DNA of 64,000 nt from Bacteroidales bacterium (GCA_030637515.1 DAOWGM010000155.1:44633-108632), one strand, 5' to 3'; positions 7,507-16,912 are shown, counted from the first letter of the stretch. Translations and numbers: made by a program. Notes: generated by a model from the letters alone, not told the origin.

Positions 7507-8595
7507 CTAATGCAAACTATATTCCTTCTCTGTCATCCACGACTTTAGGATGTTATTGATTTCCAGCTTGTCGCTTTCTGGCATTGTATATTTATTTTTT
7601 TGGTATTCCTTTACCGAAATCAAAAAATCACTTATTTGTTTCTCAAATCCTTCCAAAAATTCAACATTCAACTGCTTGTATATTGATTTAATTTCTTTTG
7701 TAGGATTCTTTTCTAAATCCTCAAATTTTAATTCGTAGAATCTTTCCTTAGGAAGCTTCTTTACATCTTCATCAATTTTTTTAAGCATTTTAAATAACAA
7801 AGAACTAGTGTCCTGAATATTAGGTTTTACCCATTTTCCATTCATTGCATTTTGCTTACCAACAATATCCCACATTCTTATTGTTGAAGGAACAACCTTG
7901 TGTGGATGTCGCATAATATGAATATACCTCGCTTTTGGAAAGATTTCATTTAAAATATCAATACGAAAAGAATGAAACGGACTCTTTATCAGTATAGTAT
8001 TATTATTCTCGAGAGTCAATTTTTTGTAAAAATATTTTACAGCTTCTTTCCATTCTTCTAATTTCTTTCCTTCAGGTAAAAAATCAGGAAATTGATCTAA
8101 GAAATATTCTTTTGATTTTGGAAAAATTAAGCGCTCCAATGGTGAATAACTACACAATCTAAAAAGTGCGTATTCATCTTCCAAAGGCTCATCCATACTG
8201 AGTTTCACCTGATCCATTGGTCGAGTTCCCTTTAATGCTCGACCCATAATAGGTTCATATGACTTTCGGGAAGTTAGAAAACTATCGGGTATTGATCCTT
8301 GAAATACATTAGTAGTTACCAAATTAGCGTCAAGAGCCAACAGTTGATGTAAAAATGTACTTCCTGTTCTCCAGTGTCCAATAATTATTATTGGATCTTC
8401 AGGTAATTTATGAGTTTTAATTTTATTGGCATAAACCGACTTTTCTTTTCTGTAAAATATAGAAGCCCACACTCCATTTTGAAAAAGAAATAAGAACCTT
8501 ACCAGATATTTTGGATACAACGACATTCCATTTTTCATAATAAGTTTTATGAACCTGGATAGTCTCATCCCTGCTATCAGGTAAGCACTCTTCAT
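7507..8595 (-). CDS. Sulfotransferase family protein
   Basis: The 362-residue protein carries both PAPS-binding signatures. The 5'-phosphosulfate loop is GHWRTGSTFLHQLL (about residue 73), and the 3'-phosphate motif is RHPHKVVPSTIRMW (about residue 230). This places it in the Sulfotransfer_3 type, which moves sulfate from PAPS to hydroxyl groups of small molecules or lipids. It starts with an amphipathic, hydrophobic N-terminus (FIKLIMKNG, FLFLFQNG) that may contact membrane. Its position beside ACP and BtrH genes points to sulfation of the cluster product or an ACP-bound intermediate. PAPS synthesis genes are not in the window. Confidence 0.88.
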   Translation of the reverse strand: MKSAYLIAGMRLSRFIKLIMKNGMSLYPKYLVRFLFLFQNGVWASIFYRKEKSVYANKIKTHKLPEDPIIIIGHWRTGSTFLHQLLALDANLVTTNVFQGSIPDSFLTSRKSYEPIMGRALKGTRPMDQVKLSMDEPLEDEYALFRLCSYSPLERLIFPKSKEYFLDQFPDFLPEGKKLEEWKEAVKYFYKKLTLENNNTILIKSPFHSFRIDILNEIFPKARYIHIMRHPHKVVPSTIRMWDIVGKQNAMNGKWVKPNIQDTSSLLFKMLKKIDEDVKKLPKERFYELKFEDLEKNPTKEIKSIYKQLNVEFLEGFEKQISDFLISVKEYQKNKYTMPESDKLEINNILKSWMTEKEYSLH

Positions 8596-8632
8596 ATTCA
8601 GTTTGATTTGAATTAATTACTTAAAAGAGATT

Positions 8633-8908
8633 TTATTCCGATTTGCTTTTAATAAAATCAGCAATCGAATTTACATCTTTTAGTACCTCACGAGCCAAAT
8701 TTTGATCATCAATGCGTACTTTAAAATCTCTCTGAATTGCCATAACAAGTTCTATTGCATCGATTGAATCTAATCCTAAAGTATTGTCTCCTCCGAAAAG
8801 TGGTAGGTCATCTTCAATATCCTGCGGAGTTATATCCTGTATATTTAATGTATCAATAATCATTTTTTTAATATCCGCCTTCAAATCTGTTCCAATATTT
8901 TCTCCCAT
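8633..8908 (-). CDS. Acyl carrier protein
   Basis: The 91-residue ACP has the attachment site GLDSIDAIEL preceded by PLFGGDNTL. It resembles the ACP at 23281-23535 (PLFGDGLGLDSIDALEL), suggesting two related carriers for one pathway. It lies 13 bases downstream of the BtrH-like gene, as expected if the BtrH protein takes its acyl group from this carrier. Confidence 0.9.
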   Translation of the reverse strand: MGENIGTDLKADIKKMIIDTLNIQDITPQDIEDDLPLFGGDNTLGLDSIDAIELVMAIQRDFKVRIDDQNLAREVLKDVNSIADFIKSKSE

Positions 8909-8921
8909 TCTATCTTAAATA

Positions 8922-9935
8922 TTAAATATTACTAACTACTGTTTTTAATTCATTATAAAAAGCTTCCTCAGAATCAGCTCTTTCATTAATCATTTGACCT
9001 AGTTCCTGAAGTTTTTCAGGTCCAAGATCTCTGTTTTTTCCAATTTTGGCTGCAAAGTAAGAAATATTTCTCCAACCATCTCCTATTTCCATCATCTTTT
9101 TTGACATATCTTCTAATTCTTTATTCTGTAGAATTTCAGATGCTTGACGAAGAAATGTGGCATATAAAAAACGGAATCCACCCCCACCTGTTCCTTGATC
9201 TTCAAGAAAAACATTTATTTTCATCACCTCATGCGATAAATGATCAATATCTCTTGTTAATTTTGGCCATCCTTGTAGTTTCTTAGCAAAAGTTCGAATA
9301 CCTCGCACACCAATAAACGGAGGTTGAACACCCACCATATTATTAACAGTATTTTTTATTGCAACAGGAATTAGCTTCTTATAATCAACTGTTTCAGGCA
9401 CAGATTCTATATAATATCTAAATCCTTTTGGAGCTAAATATCCACCAGCAAAACGAGCCTTTCTTAAATTATCTTTATGAATTCGAGCAAATTTGGGGTA
9501 ATAGCTATCACTAACAATATATTCATCACCTTCTTTTCCAACTATAGTAATAAAGTGAATATTAGCATGAACTCTTTCCCATTGAGGAATATAATCCATA
9601 TAATAAAAGTCTACTTGACAAGCAACAGGTATGTTATTCTCTAAAAGACTGTCAAGTTCTTGCTCAGCTTCATCTTGATTTTTAAATCGTTGAGTATTAA
9701 ATTTAATATCAGTTCTCTTTGCAATTTTCTTTCTTAATTTCCCTGGTTTTGTTCTTAAAATAAACATAGGAAAATTAAGATTTGGTGTTCGGCTTAAATA
9801 GCCAAAATATAAACCACTACCCAAACCAAAAATCATTGGTTCAGTAATTTCCAGACCCTGATGTTTTAGTAATGCTGTTAATGAGCCAGACTCACAATGA
9901 GCTGCCATATTGTGTTTAAAAGATTCTATTATCAT
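8922..9935 (-). CDS. BtrH N-terminal domain / DUF4872 acyltransferase-like protein
   Basis: This 337-residue protein is the BtrH_N plus DUF4872 type. The N-terminal HCESGSL motif supplies the papain-like nucleophilic Cys (about residue 14). A downstream His near HANIHFITI and Asp in VSDSYYP can complete the triad. BtrH itself moves an acyl group from an ACP to an amine in butirosin synthesis. The C-terminal half has the GTGGGGFRFLYA motif shared with the second copy at 17835-18839. It starts in an ATGA overlap with its HTH-like partner, so translation is coupled. It probably offloads an ACP-bound acyl chain or ring. Confidence 0.82.
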   Translation of the reverse strand: MIIESFKHNMAAHCESGSLTALLKHQGLEITEPMIFGLGSGLYFGYLSRTPNLNFPMFILRTKPGKLRKKIAKRTDIKFNTQRFKNQDEAEQELDSLLENNIPVACQVDFYYMDYIPQWERVHANIHFITIVGKEGDEYIVSDSYYPKFARIHKDNLRKARFAGGYLAPKGFRYYIESVPETVDYKKLIPVAIKNTVNNMVGVQPPFIGVRGIRTFAKKLQGWPKLTRDIDHLSHEVMKINVFLEDQGTGGGGFRFLYATFLRQASEILQNKELEDMSKKMMEIGDGWRNISYFAAKIGKNRDLGPEKLQELGQMINERADSEEAFYNELKTVVSNI

Positions 9936-10432
9936 TTTTTGTTTAATTCTATTTTTGTGATAACTACGAAAGGATTTTCTGTTCTTGTTTGTTTAACCAG
10001 TATTGGTTGCTTCTGTTTATCTGACTCCGCTTTGGTCTCATTATCTTCAACTACAATAGCTTGAAATAAATTAGAAACCGGTATGTCAAAAGCATATGCA
10101 TATTTATATAAGTCTGCCAATTTTGCTTTTCTGAATGATTTTACTTTTTGATGTTGTTTCACCTTAAATACAGGAATCCCGGTTCTTCGAGATAATTCAA
10201 CATCATTAAAATCATGAATTAGCTTATAAAAATAAACTGGGGTAATTTCATTTTTTTTGAGTTTCTCTAGTAATGAATTTCTTAATTTCATCATTTTCTC
10301 CCAGAAATCGTCAAGATAATTTTTGGTTATATACGAGCCTGTCTGAATCGGACCAAATGTTCCATCTTCCTTTTCAACATACATTATAAGTTGTTGAGGT
10401 TCGTAATCAATATAAGCATCTTTTTCTTTCAT
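9932..10432 (-). CDS. Small HTH-like partner of BtrH protein
   Basis: The 166-residue protein contains a Cro/CI-like helix-turn-helix pattern at about residues 75-125 (VELSRRTGIPVFKVKQH and LADLYKYAYAFDIPVSNLF). The corresponding part of the 134-residue protein at 17428-17832 (YIELPKWKVKRHLKP, IEKYAKIFEINVDELV) is clearly related. Each copy sits directly upstream of a BtrH-like gene. It is the first gene of the minus-strand operon, facing the lyase gene across the divergent promoter region. It could be a local regulator or a BtrH-dedicated adaptor. Confidence 0.6.
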   Translation of the reverse strand: MKEKDAYIDYEPQQLIMYVEKEDGTFGPIQTGSYITKNYLDDFWEKMMKLRNSLLEKLKKNEITPVYFYKLIHDFNDVELSRRTGIPVFKVKQHQKVKSFRKAKLADLYKYAYAFDIPVSNLFQAIVVEDNETKAESDKQKQPILVKQTRTENPFVVITKIELNKK

Positions 10433-10557
10433 GTAAATTATATTTCAATCCGATTCAAAAATTATGTTTTCGGCCGATGATTTAGATTCTTACAGCAATG
10501 TAGTAAAAACTATGCCATTTTTTTGGTCTACTAAATTAATTCAAATTAAATTATTGC

Positions 10558-10565
10558 CAAAATTA
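10558..10565 (-). promoter_or_regulatory. Candidate -7 box for the minus-strand arm
   Basis: CAAAATTA on the plus strand reads TAATTTTG on the minus strand, matching TAnnTTTG. It is about 126 bases from the ATG of the HTH-like gene. No clean -33 TTTG is seen at the right distance. Confidence 0.3.
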
Positions 10566-10737
10566 ATACAAACAAACAATTTGAAATTTAAATGATTTAA
10601 CCACTATTTATAAGCATTATAGAAGTATTTACAAATTAATATTTCATAAAATAATCTGTTCATGTAACCATATTGATATTTGATAAAAAATATTGACTAA
10701 AAGGATTCGTAATCTAAGGAATATTAAAAGTATTTAT

Positions 10738-10745
10738 TAAATTTG
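10738..10745 (+). promoter_or_regulatory. Candidate -7 box of the lyase operon
   Basis: TAAATTTG followed by C matches the Bacteroidota TAnnTTTG consensus and lies 72 bases before the lyase ATG. No good -33 match was found. Confidence 0.4.
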
Positions 10746-10816
10746 CATACTTACAAAATGACAGATGAACTAAACGGCTAATTATTAGCTACTTTAACGT
10801 ATAACGAAGAATAAAA

Positions 10817-12358
10817 ATGATAATTATAGGGGGTGAGAATCTTAATCTTAATGATTTTTACAAAATTCTTTTTGAAAGTGAAAAGATTGATTTAGATAAA
10901 AACGCACTAAAAAAAGTACAAGAAAGTTACAATTTTTTAGATGATTTTTCGAAGAACAAAGTAATATATGGCATAAATACGTGCTTTGGTCCAATGGCAC
11001 AATATAAGATTAGCGACGACGACCAAAAAACACTTCAATACAACCTCATTCGCAGTCACGCTGCTGGTTCAGGAAATACCTTACCAAACATTTATGTGAA
11101 AGCATTAATGATTGGTCGTTTAAATACTTTCATGAAAGGGTTTTCAGGAGTACATGAAGAAGCTATTTTTCTATTAAAAGAATTTATTAATAAAGATATT
11201 TATCCTAAAATATTTGAACACGGTGGTGTTGGAGCAAGTGGAGATTTAGTTCAATTAGCACATTTAGCTCTTAATCTTATTGGTGAAGGAGAAATATGCT
11301 TCGATGGTGAATTTAGACCTGCACAAGAAGTTTTTAAAGCAAATAACTTAGAACCTTTAAAAGTTCATTTAAGAGAAGGCTTAGCTTTAATAAACGGAAC
11401 TTCATGCATGACAGGTATAAGCATTATCAATCTAATTCATGCAAAGAATCTATTAAACTGGTCTTTAATTTCTTCCAGTTTAATTAACGAAGTTGTTGAA
11501 TCTGCCGACGATCATTTTTCAGAAGAACTAAATCAGGTTAAACTGCACGAAGGACAAAACCTTATTGCTGAAGAAATACGAAAAATAGTTGACTCAAGTA
11601 AGCTCATTAAGAAAAGATCGGACTTATTTTATAACAACCATCACGATGTTGGAGTAATCAAAGTTAAAGTTCAGGAATATTATTCGCTTCGTTGTGTACC
11701 TCAAGTATTAGGTCCTATATACGAAACTATAGCAAATGCTGAAAAGGTTATTATAAATGAAGTAAATTCTGTTAATGATAATCCTATAATTGATAAAGAG
11801 AATGGTGATGTGCTTCATGGTGGTAATTTCCATGGAGATTATATTTCTCTTGAAATGGACAAACTAAAAATTGTAACAACGAAGTTGTCTATGTTGGTTG
11901 AACGCCAAATTAACTATTTGTTCAATGAAAAGATAAACGAGAAATTCCCTCCATTTGCAAACCTTGGAACAATTGGTTTAGATTTAGGATTACAAGCAGC
12001 ACAGTTTACAGCAACATCAACAACTGCAGAAAATCAGACCTTATCTAATCCAATGTATGTTCATAGCATTCCTAACAATGGCGATAATCAAGACATTGTG
12101 AGTATGGGTACTAATTCTGCATTAATCACAAAGAAAGTAATTGAAAACTCGTTTGAAATATTATCAATCAAATACATGAGTTTACTTCAGGTAATCGATT
12201 ATATGGAATTCCAAGAAAGATTATCGGATATAGGAAAGAAACTTTATAAGGAAATGAGAGCAATTGTTCCTAAAATTGTAAAAGACGTTCCATTGTATCC
12301 ACATATTGAAAACATCAAACAATATTTAATAAAAACCAGACCAAATCTAATAAACTAA
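10817..12358 (+). CDS. Tyrosine ammonia-lyase (aromatic amino acid lyase, MIO enzyme)
   Basis: This enzyme removes ammonia from L-tyrosine to give p-coumarate, the usual aryl starter of flexirubin-type polyenes. The 513-residue protein has the Ala-Ser-Gly triad that forms the MIO electrophile (VGASGDL, residues 140-142). The catalytic-loop motif is YGINTCFGP. The substrate-selecting segment NLIRSHAAG is like that of the Flavobacterium flexirubin-cluster tyrosine lyase as I remember it, rather than a PAL-type FL pair. YVHSIPNNGDNQD and GGNFHGDYIS are also conserved in that enzyme. Histidine cannot be excluded as substrate from sequence, but the context strongly favours tyrosine. It is the first gene of the plus-strand operon, six bases from the reductase. 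Confidence 0.9.
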   Translation: MIIIGGENLNLNDFYKILFESEKIDLDKNALKKVQESYNFLDDFSKNKVIYGINTCFGPMAQYKISDDDQKTLQYNLIRSHAAGSGNTLPNIYVKALMIGRLNTFMKGFSGVHEEAIFLLKEFINKDIYPKIFEHGGVGASGDLVQLAHLALNLIGEGEICFDGEFRPAQEVFKANNLEPLKVHLREGLALINGTSCMTGISIINLIHAKNLLNWSLISSSLINEVVESADDHFSEELNQVKLHEGQNLIAEEIRKIVDSSKLIKKRSDLFYNNHHDVGVIKVKVQEYYSLRCVPQVLGPIYETIANAEKVIINEVNSVNDNPIIDKENGDVLHGGNFHGDYISLEMDKLKIVTTKLSMLVERQINYLFNEKINEKFPPFANLGTIGLDLGLQAAQFTATSTTAENQTLSNPMYVHSIPNNGDNQDIVSMGTNSALITKKVIENSFEILSIKYMSLLQVIDYMEFQERLSDIGKKLYKEMRAIVPKIVKDVPLYPHIENIKQYLIKTRPNLIN

Positions 12359-12363
12359 TTAAA

Positions 12364-13092
12364 ATGAAATTTGCTTTAGTAACAGGAGGTTCAAGAGGAA
12401 TTGGAAAAGCAATATGTTTAAAAATTGCTGAATTAGGATATCATATTTTAGTTAATTACAGAAGTAATAATCAAGAAGCAGAAGATACACTAAATCAGAT
12501 TAAAACATTAGGAGGTTCAGGTGAACTGATGAAATTTGATGTTTCTAATTCTGATGAAATTAGAGCTTCATTAGACAAATGGAAAGAGAACAATCCTGAA
12601 TCAGTTATTGAAGTGTTAATTAATAACGCTGGCATAAGAAAAGATGCCTTAATTGTGTGGATGAAAGACGAAGATTGGAAGGATGTTTTAAACACAAATC
12701 TGGATAGTTTTTATTATATTACAAAACATTTAGTACAAGATATGATTGTTAACAGATATGGGAGAATTGTTAACGTTGTTTCATTATCTGGTATTAAAGG
12801 TTTGCCCGGACAAACAAATTATTCGGCAGCTAAAGGTGGCGTAATTGCTGCAAGCAAAGCTTTAGCTCAAGAAATTGCAAAAAAGAACGTAACTGTAAAT
12901 TGTGTTGCTCCTGGTTTTATTAAAACAGATATGACACAAGAATTGGAAGAGAAAGATTTAAAACGTCTTATTCCAATGAGTCGATTTGGTAATGCTGAAG
13001 AAGTTGCTGATGTTGTTGCTTTTCTTGCTTCACCGAAAGCATCTTATGTAACAGGAGAAGTAGTTTCTATAAACGGAGGACTTTATACATAA
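12364..13092 (+). CDS. 3-oxoacyl-ACP reductase (FabG-like SDR)
   Basis: The 242-residue short-chain dehydrogenase has nucleotide-binding TGGSRGIGK at the N-terminus, NNAG at about residue 83, catalytic Ser in VSLSGIKG and YSAAK (Tyr-x-x-x-Lys). The C-terminus TGEVVSINGGLYT is FabG-like. It would reduce each beta-keto intermediate before dehydration. It lies between the lyase and a ketosynthase, so it is very probably dedicated to the polyene chain rather than to primary fatty acid synthesis. Confidence 0.9.
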   Translation: MKFALVTGGSRGIGKAICLKIAELGYHILVNYRSNNQEAEDTLNQIKTLGGSGELMKFDVSNSDEIRASLDKWKENNPESVIEVLINNAGIRKDALIVWMKDEDWKDVLNTNLDSFYYITKHLVQDMIVNRYGRIVNVVSLSGIKGLPGQTNYSAAKGGVIAASKALAQEIAKKNVTVNCVAPGFIKTDMTQELEEKDLKRLIPMSRFGNAEEVADVVAFLASPKASYVTGEVVSINGGLYT

Positions 13093-13118
13093 TTATAAAA
13101 ACGCTGTAATACGAGCCT

Positions 13119-14342
13119 ATGAATAGAGTGGTGATAACAGGTATGGGAATTTATTCCACTATTGGTAAAAATATTGAAGAAGTAAACAATTCACTTTATG
13201 CCGGAAAATCAGGAATTGGTTTTGAGCAAATAAGAAAAGATTTTGGATTTCGCTCTGCATTAACTGGAATTTTAGAACAACCAAGCTTAAAAGGTCAATT
13301 AAAAAGAAGACAACGAGTTGGATTGGCAGAAGAAGGCGAATATGCCTATGTTGCAACGGTTGAAGCTTTAAAACAAGCTGAAATTGATGAAGATTTCTTA
13401 GATAATAATGAAATTGGAATATTATATGGGAATGACAGTTCTGCAAGATCTGTTGTGGAATCTTATGATGTGCTTAAAGAAAAAAAGGATACTGCGCTAT
13501 TAGGCTCAGGAGCTATATTTCAATCGATGAATTCTACAATAACCATGAATTTATCGACTATATTCAGATTAAAAGGAATAAACTTAACTATAAGTGCAGC
13601 TTGTGCGAGTGGATCACATTCGATAGGAATGGGTTATTATCTTATTCGCAGTGGTTTGCAAAATATGATTGTTTGTGGTGGTGGTCAAGAAATTAACTAC
13701 CATTCAATGGGAAGTTTCGATGGATTAGGCGCTTTCTCAGTACGTGAAAATGAACCTCAAAAAGCTAGTCGTCCTTTTGATCGCGATCGTGATGGATTAG
13801 TTCCAAGTGGTGGTGCTGCAACGGTAATTTTGGAAAGCTATGAATCAGCAAAAAAGCGTGGTGCTAATATTATTGCAGAAGTAATTGGTTATGGGTTTTC
13901 ATCAAACGGTGATCATATCTCAGTTCCTAACGTAGAAGGTCCGGCAAGATCTCTTGAAATGGCAATAAAAGATGCTAATTTACAAGCATCTCAAATTGAT
14001 TATATTAACGCTCATGCAACAGCAACACCCGTTGGAGATTTAAATGAGGCTCAGGCAATTAGCAAGGTTTTTGGCGCAAAAACCCCATATGTTAGTTCAA
14101 CCAAATCAATGACAGGACATGAAATGTGGATGGGTGGTGCCAGCGAAATTATTTATTCTGTATTAATGATGCAAAATTCGTATGTTGCTCCTAATATTAA
14201 TTTCGAAAACCCTGATGAACACTCAGCAAAATTAAATATTGCTGTAGAAACTATTAAAAATCATAATATTGATATATTTTTGTCAAACTCATTTGGATTT
14301 GGAGGAACAAATTCCTCTTTAATTGTGAAAAAGATAAAATAA
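13119..14342 (+). CDS. Beta-ketoacyl-ACP synthase (FabF-like)
   Basis: The 407-residue ketosynthase has a complete catalytic set: Cys in SAACASGS, His in NAHATATPVGD and Lys/His in STKSMTGHEMW. The GFGGTNSS end is standard. One of four complete ketosynthases in the window. It precedes an ACP, so it may start chains (condensing the coumaroyl starter) or extend them. It is 26 bases downstream of the reductase. Confidence 0.9.
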   Translation: MNRVVITGMGIYSTIGKNIEEVNNSLYAGKSGIGFEQIRKDFGFRSALTGILEQPSLKGQLKRRQRVGLAEEGEYAYVATVEALKQAEIDEDFLDNNEIGILYGNDSSARSVVESYDVLKEKKDTALLGSGAIFQSMNSTITMNLSTIFRLKGINLTISAACASGSHSIGMGYYLIRSGLQNMIVCGGGQEINYHSMGSFDGLGAFSVRENEPQKASRPFDRDRDGLVPSGGAATVILESYESAKKRGANIIAEVIGYGFSSNGDHISVPNVEGPARSLEMAIKDANLQASQIDYINAHATATPVGDLNEAQAISKVFGAKTPYVSSTKSMTGHEMWMGGASEIIYSVLMMQNSYVAPNINFENPDEHSAKLNIAVETIKNHNIDIFLSNSFGFGGTNSSLIVKKIK

Positions 14343-14370
14343 ATTTATTAACCGGGAGACATTATAAGAC

Positions 14371-14619
14371 ATGGAGAATAAGGAAATTATTAGTAAGGTA
14401 AATGATTTTCTAATTGATGAGTTTGAGATTGAAGAAGATCAGTTGATCCCTACAGCCAGCTTAAAGGAAACACTTGAGATTGATAGTTTAGACTATGTTG
14501 ATCTTGTTGTAATTATTGAAAGAAATTTTGGATTTAAAGTAAAAGGTGAAGATTTTGCTACTATAAAAACTCTTCAGGATTTTTATGATTATATCATAAG
14601 CCGGGTTAATTCTAACTAA
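14371..14619 (+). CDS. Acyl carrier protein
   Basis: An 82-residue ACP with the modified Ser in LEIDSLDYVDLVV. It has a GGGAG ribosome binding site. Located between a ketosynthase and an LPLAT, it could carry the finished chain to the acyltransferase downstream. Confidence 0.9.
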   Translation: MENKEIISKVNDFLIDEFEIEEDQLIPTASLKETLEIDSLDYVDLVVIIERNFGFKVKGEDFATIKTLQDFYDYIISRVNSN

Positions 14620-14651
14620 TCCCGGGATAGAAAGAAATTGGAGGTTTTTAG

Positions 14652-15548
14652 ATGCCATCATGGAAAGGACAATCCCGCGGAAATGTATTAGGCTATAAAA
14701 TATTTGTATTTACGCTTAAATATTTAGGACTTTATTTCGCATATTTCATTCTACTCTTTGTTGCTTTCTATTTTTTCCTTTTTTCACGTAAAAGTTCAAA
14801 ATTCACTTACCATTATTTTCGCCATATTTTAAAGTATTCTTGGCTAAAGACCAAATGGAATATTTACAGAAACTATTTTACATTTGGACAAGTACTGCTC
14901 GATAAGTTTGCAATTCTCGGTGGCTTAAAAGGCAAATTCAGTTACAATTTTGATGGTGAACATCATCTTCGCAGTATGGTTGAAAATAAAACCGGAGGAA
15001 TCATTGTAAATGCTCACATTGGAAATTTTGAGATTGCAGGACAACTGCTGGAACGATTAAATTCCAGAATAAATGTTCTGATGTTAGATGCAGAACATCA
15101 AAGAATAAAAAATTTAGTATCAGATGTTTTAGTTAACAAGGATGTGAATATTATTCCCATTCAAAGCGATTATTCTCATATTATACCAATTAGTGATGCT
15201 TTAATAAATAAAGAATTAATTGCAATGGCTGGTGATCGTTTTATTCAGGAAAGCAAAGTTTTCGAAGTTGATTTCATGGGAGAAAAAGCATTATTTCCTT
15301 CAGGACCATTTTACTTAGCTGCCCGTTTTGGAGTTCCTGTTACTTTCGCATTTGCAATGAAAGAATCAAAAACACATTATCATTTCTATGCTACGGCTCC
15401 AGAAATGGTGAAAAGATATAAGAATCCTGAAGAGCAGGAACAGGAACTTAATAAGTTTGTTATAAAATATGTAAAGGAATTTGAGCGAATTTTAAAAATG
15501 TATCCATTGCAATGGTTTAATTACTACCAGTTTTGGAAAGCAGAATAA
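14652..15548 (+). CDS. Lysophospholipid acyltransferase family protein (LpxL/HtrB-like)
   Basis: The 298-residue protein has N-terminal membrane segments (about residues 15-45) and the catalytic HX4E motif NAHIGNFE. AGDRFIQES and PSGPFYLAARFG match the later LpxL-type blocks. It should transfer an acyl chain from ACP to a lipid or hydroxyl acceptor at the inner membrane. In aryl polyene clusters such enzymes are thought to attach the polyene to a lipid anchor. A GGAGG site lies upstream of the ATG. Confidence 0.85.
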   Translation: MPSWKGQSRGNVLGYKIFVFTLKYLGLYFAYFILLFVAFYFFLFSRKSSKFTYHYFRHILKYSWLKTKWNIYRNYFTFGQVLLDKFAILGGLKGKFSYNFDGEHHLRSMVENKTGGIIVNAHIGNFEIAGQLLERLNSRINVLMLDAEHQRIKNLVSDVLVNKDVNIIPIQSDYSHIIPISDALINKELIAMAGDRFIQESKVFEVDFMGEKALFPSGPFYLAARFGVPVTFAFAMKESKTHYHFYATAPEMVKRYKNPEEQEQELNKFVIKYVKEFERILKMYPLQWFNYYQFWKAE

Positions 15549-15553
15549 TTCAT

Positions 15554-16912
15554 ATGAAAGAAAATAAAATATTATTCATATCAGCAAATCAACATAAAGT
15601 TCCATATCCGGTTTATCCTATCGGACTTTCCTATATTACAACTTATTTGCAGGAAAATATACCAGAATACGATTCAATGATGGTGGATTTAAATTTCAGC
15701 ACCATTGAAGAATTAAAAGAAATTACAACAAAATACAATCCTAAATTTATAGGAATATCATTCCGAAATATTGACGATGTTAACTCTTACAACAGAGAAG
15801 AATTTGTTACACATTATAAAAATGTTATCGATAATCTTCGCACAGTTTCAGATGCAAAAATAATTGTTGGAGGTTCGGGATTCTCAATCTTTCCTGAATT
15901 GATGTTTAAAAGATTAAATCCTGATTTTGGCGTTTACGGAGAAGGTGAAGAAACAATTCTAAAGCTTATCAATAGTATTGACAATAATGAAGATTATACA
16001 GGATTAAGCCGCCTTATTTATAATAAGAATGGACAATGTGTTTTTAATAAAAATGAAAGTTATTTCAGTGATTTAAACTTAGATTTCGATAAAGATCTAA
16101 TAGATTTTTATTGGGAAAAAAGTGGAATGCTAAATATACAAACTAAGCGAGGTTGTCCTTACAATTGCATCTATTGTACATATCCATTAATTGAAGGAAG
16201 CAAGGTTCGTACCTTAAATACAGATAAAATAGTTGATACTTTAAAGAAACTATACTATCAAAAAGGAATTGATTATGTTTTCTTTACCGACTCAGTTTTT
16301 AATATTAATAATGCATATAATTATGAACTTGCTGAGAAAATCATAGCAAGTGGTATAAAAATTCACTGGGGAGGTTATTTTACATTTAAAAATCTTGATG
16401 AAAATCTTTTAAAAGTATTAAAGAAATCAGGTTTGCAACATGTGGAATTTGGAACTGAAGCAATATCTGAGAAATGTTTAAAAACTTACGGTAAAAACTT
16501 TACTGTTAATGATGTTTTAGAAAAATCAGCACTTTGTAACAAACTTGATATTCCTTTTGCACATTTTCTTATTACCGGAGGATATGGAGAAACTGATTCA
16601 ACTGTTGATGAAACTTTTGCAAACTCAAAACTAATTGATAATACAGTTTTCTTTACTTTTGTAGGAATGCGTATTTATCCTGGAACAAAATTACAGGAAT
16701 ACGCTATAAAAGAAGGTGTAATTGATAAAAATGACGATTTACTTGAACCTAAGTATTATCTTTCAAAAGATGTAAATTACGATACATTAAAAGAAAGGGC
16801 ACTTAAGACTAGAAAACGTTGGATTTTCCCTGATGAAGACACAGCAACAATTACAAATAAATTAAGACAAAGAAATAAAAAAGGTCCGTTATGGGAATAT
16901 ATGACAATGTAA
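15554..16912 (+). CDS. B12-binding radical SAM enzyme in the core operon
   Basis: This has a B12-binding-like domain (VGGSGFSIFPELM, GVYGEGEETI) followed by a radical SAM domain with KRGCPYNCIYC (CxxxCxxC, about residue 205). The C-terminal part has RIYPGTKLQEYA. The track starts at a TTG (15533) inside the previous gene. ATG at 15554, five bases after the upstream stop, is preferred, giving 453 residues. It belongs to the BchE/HpnJ-like group, and the target carbon is unknown. Its place between LPLAT and dehydratase implies action on the chain or its lipid ester. It overlaps the next gene by 22 bases. Confidence 0.85.
   Translation: MKENKILFISANQHKVPYPVYPIGLSYITTYLQENIPEYDSMMVDLNFSTIEELKEITTKYNPKFIGISFRNIDDVNSYNREEFVTHYKNVIDNLRTVSDAKIIVGGSGFSIFPELMFKRLNPDFGVYGEGEETILKLINSIDNNEDYTGLSRLIYNKNGQCVFNKNESYFSDLNLDFDKDLIDFYWEKSGMLNIQTKRGCPYNCIYCTYPLIEGSKVRTLNTDKIVDTLKKLYYQKGIDYVFFTDSVFNINNAYNYELAEKIIASGIKIHWGGYFTFKNLDENLLKVLKKSGLQHVEFGTEAISEKCLKTYGKNFTVNDVLEKSALCNKLDIPFAHFLITGGYGETDSTVDETFANSKLIDNTVFFTFVGMRIYPGTKLQEYAIKEGVIDKNDDLLEPKYYLSKDVNYDTLKERALKTRKRWIFPDEDTATITNKLRQRNKKGPLWEYMTM

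Larger units (their letters stand above)
10433..10816. promoter_or_regulatory. Divergent promoter region between the two arms
   Basis: This 384-base AT-rich gap separates the minus-strand arm from the tyrosine ammonia-lyase operon. It holds a Bacteroidota-type -7 box on each strand (listed separately). Nothing coding is visible. If the flanking HTH-like gene product regulates the cluster, its operator would be expected here, but I see no clear palindrome. Confidence 0.6.

Noticed and set aside
13159-13446. 95-residue minus-strand ORF
   Set aside because: It is antisense to the ketosynthase at 13119 and its His/Leu-rich text has no domain or start signal.
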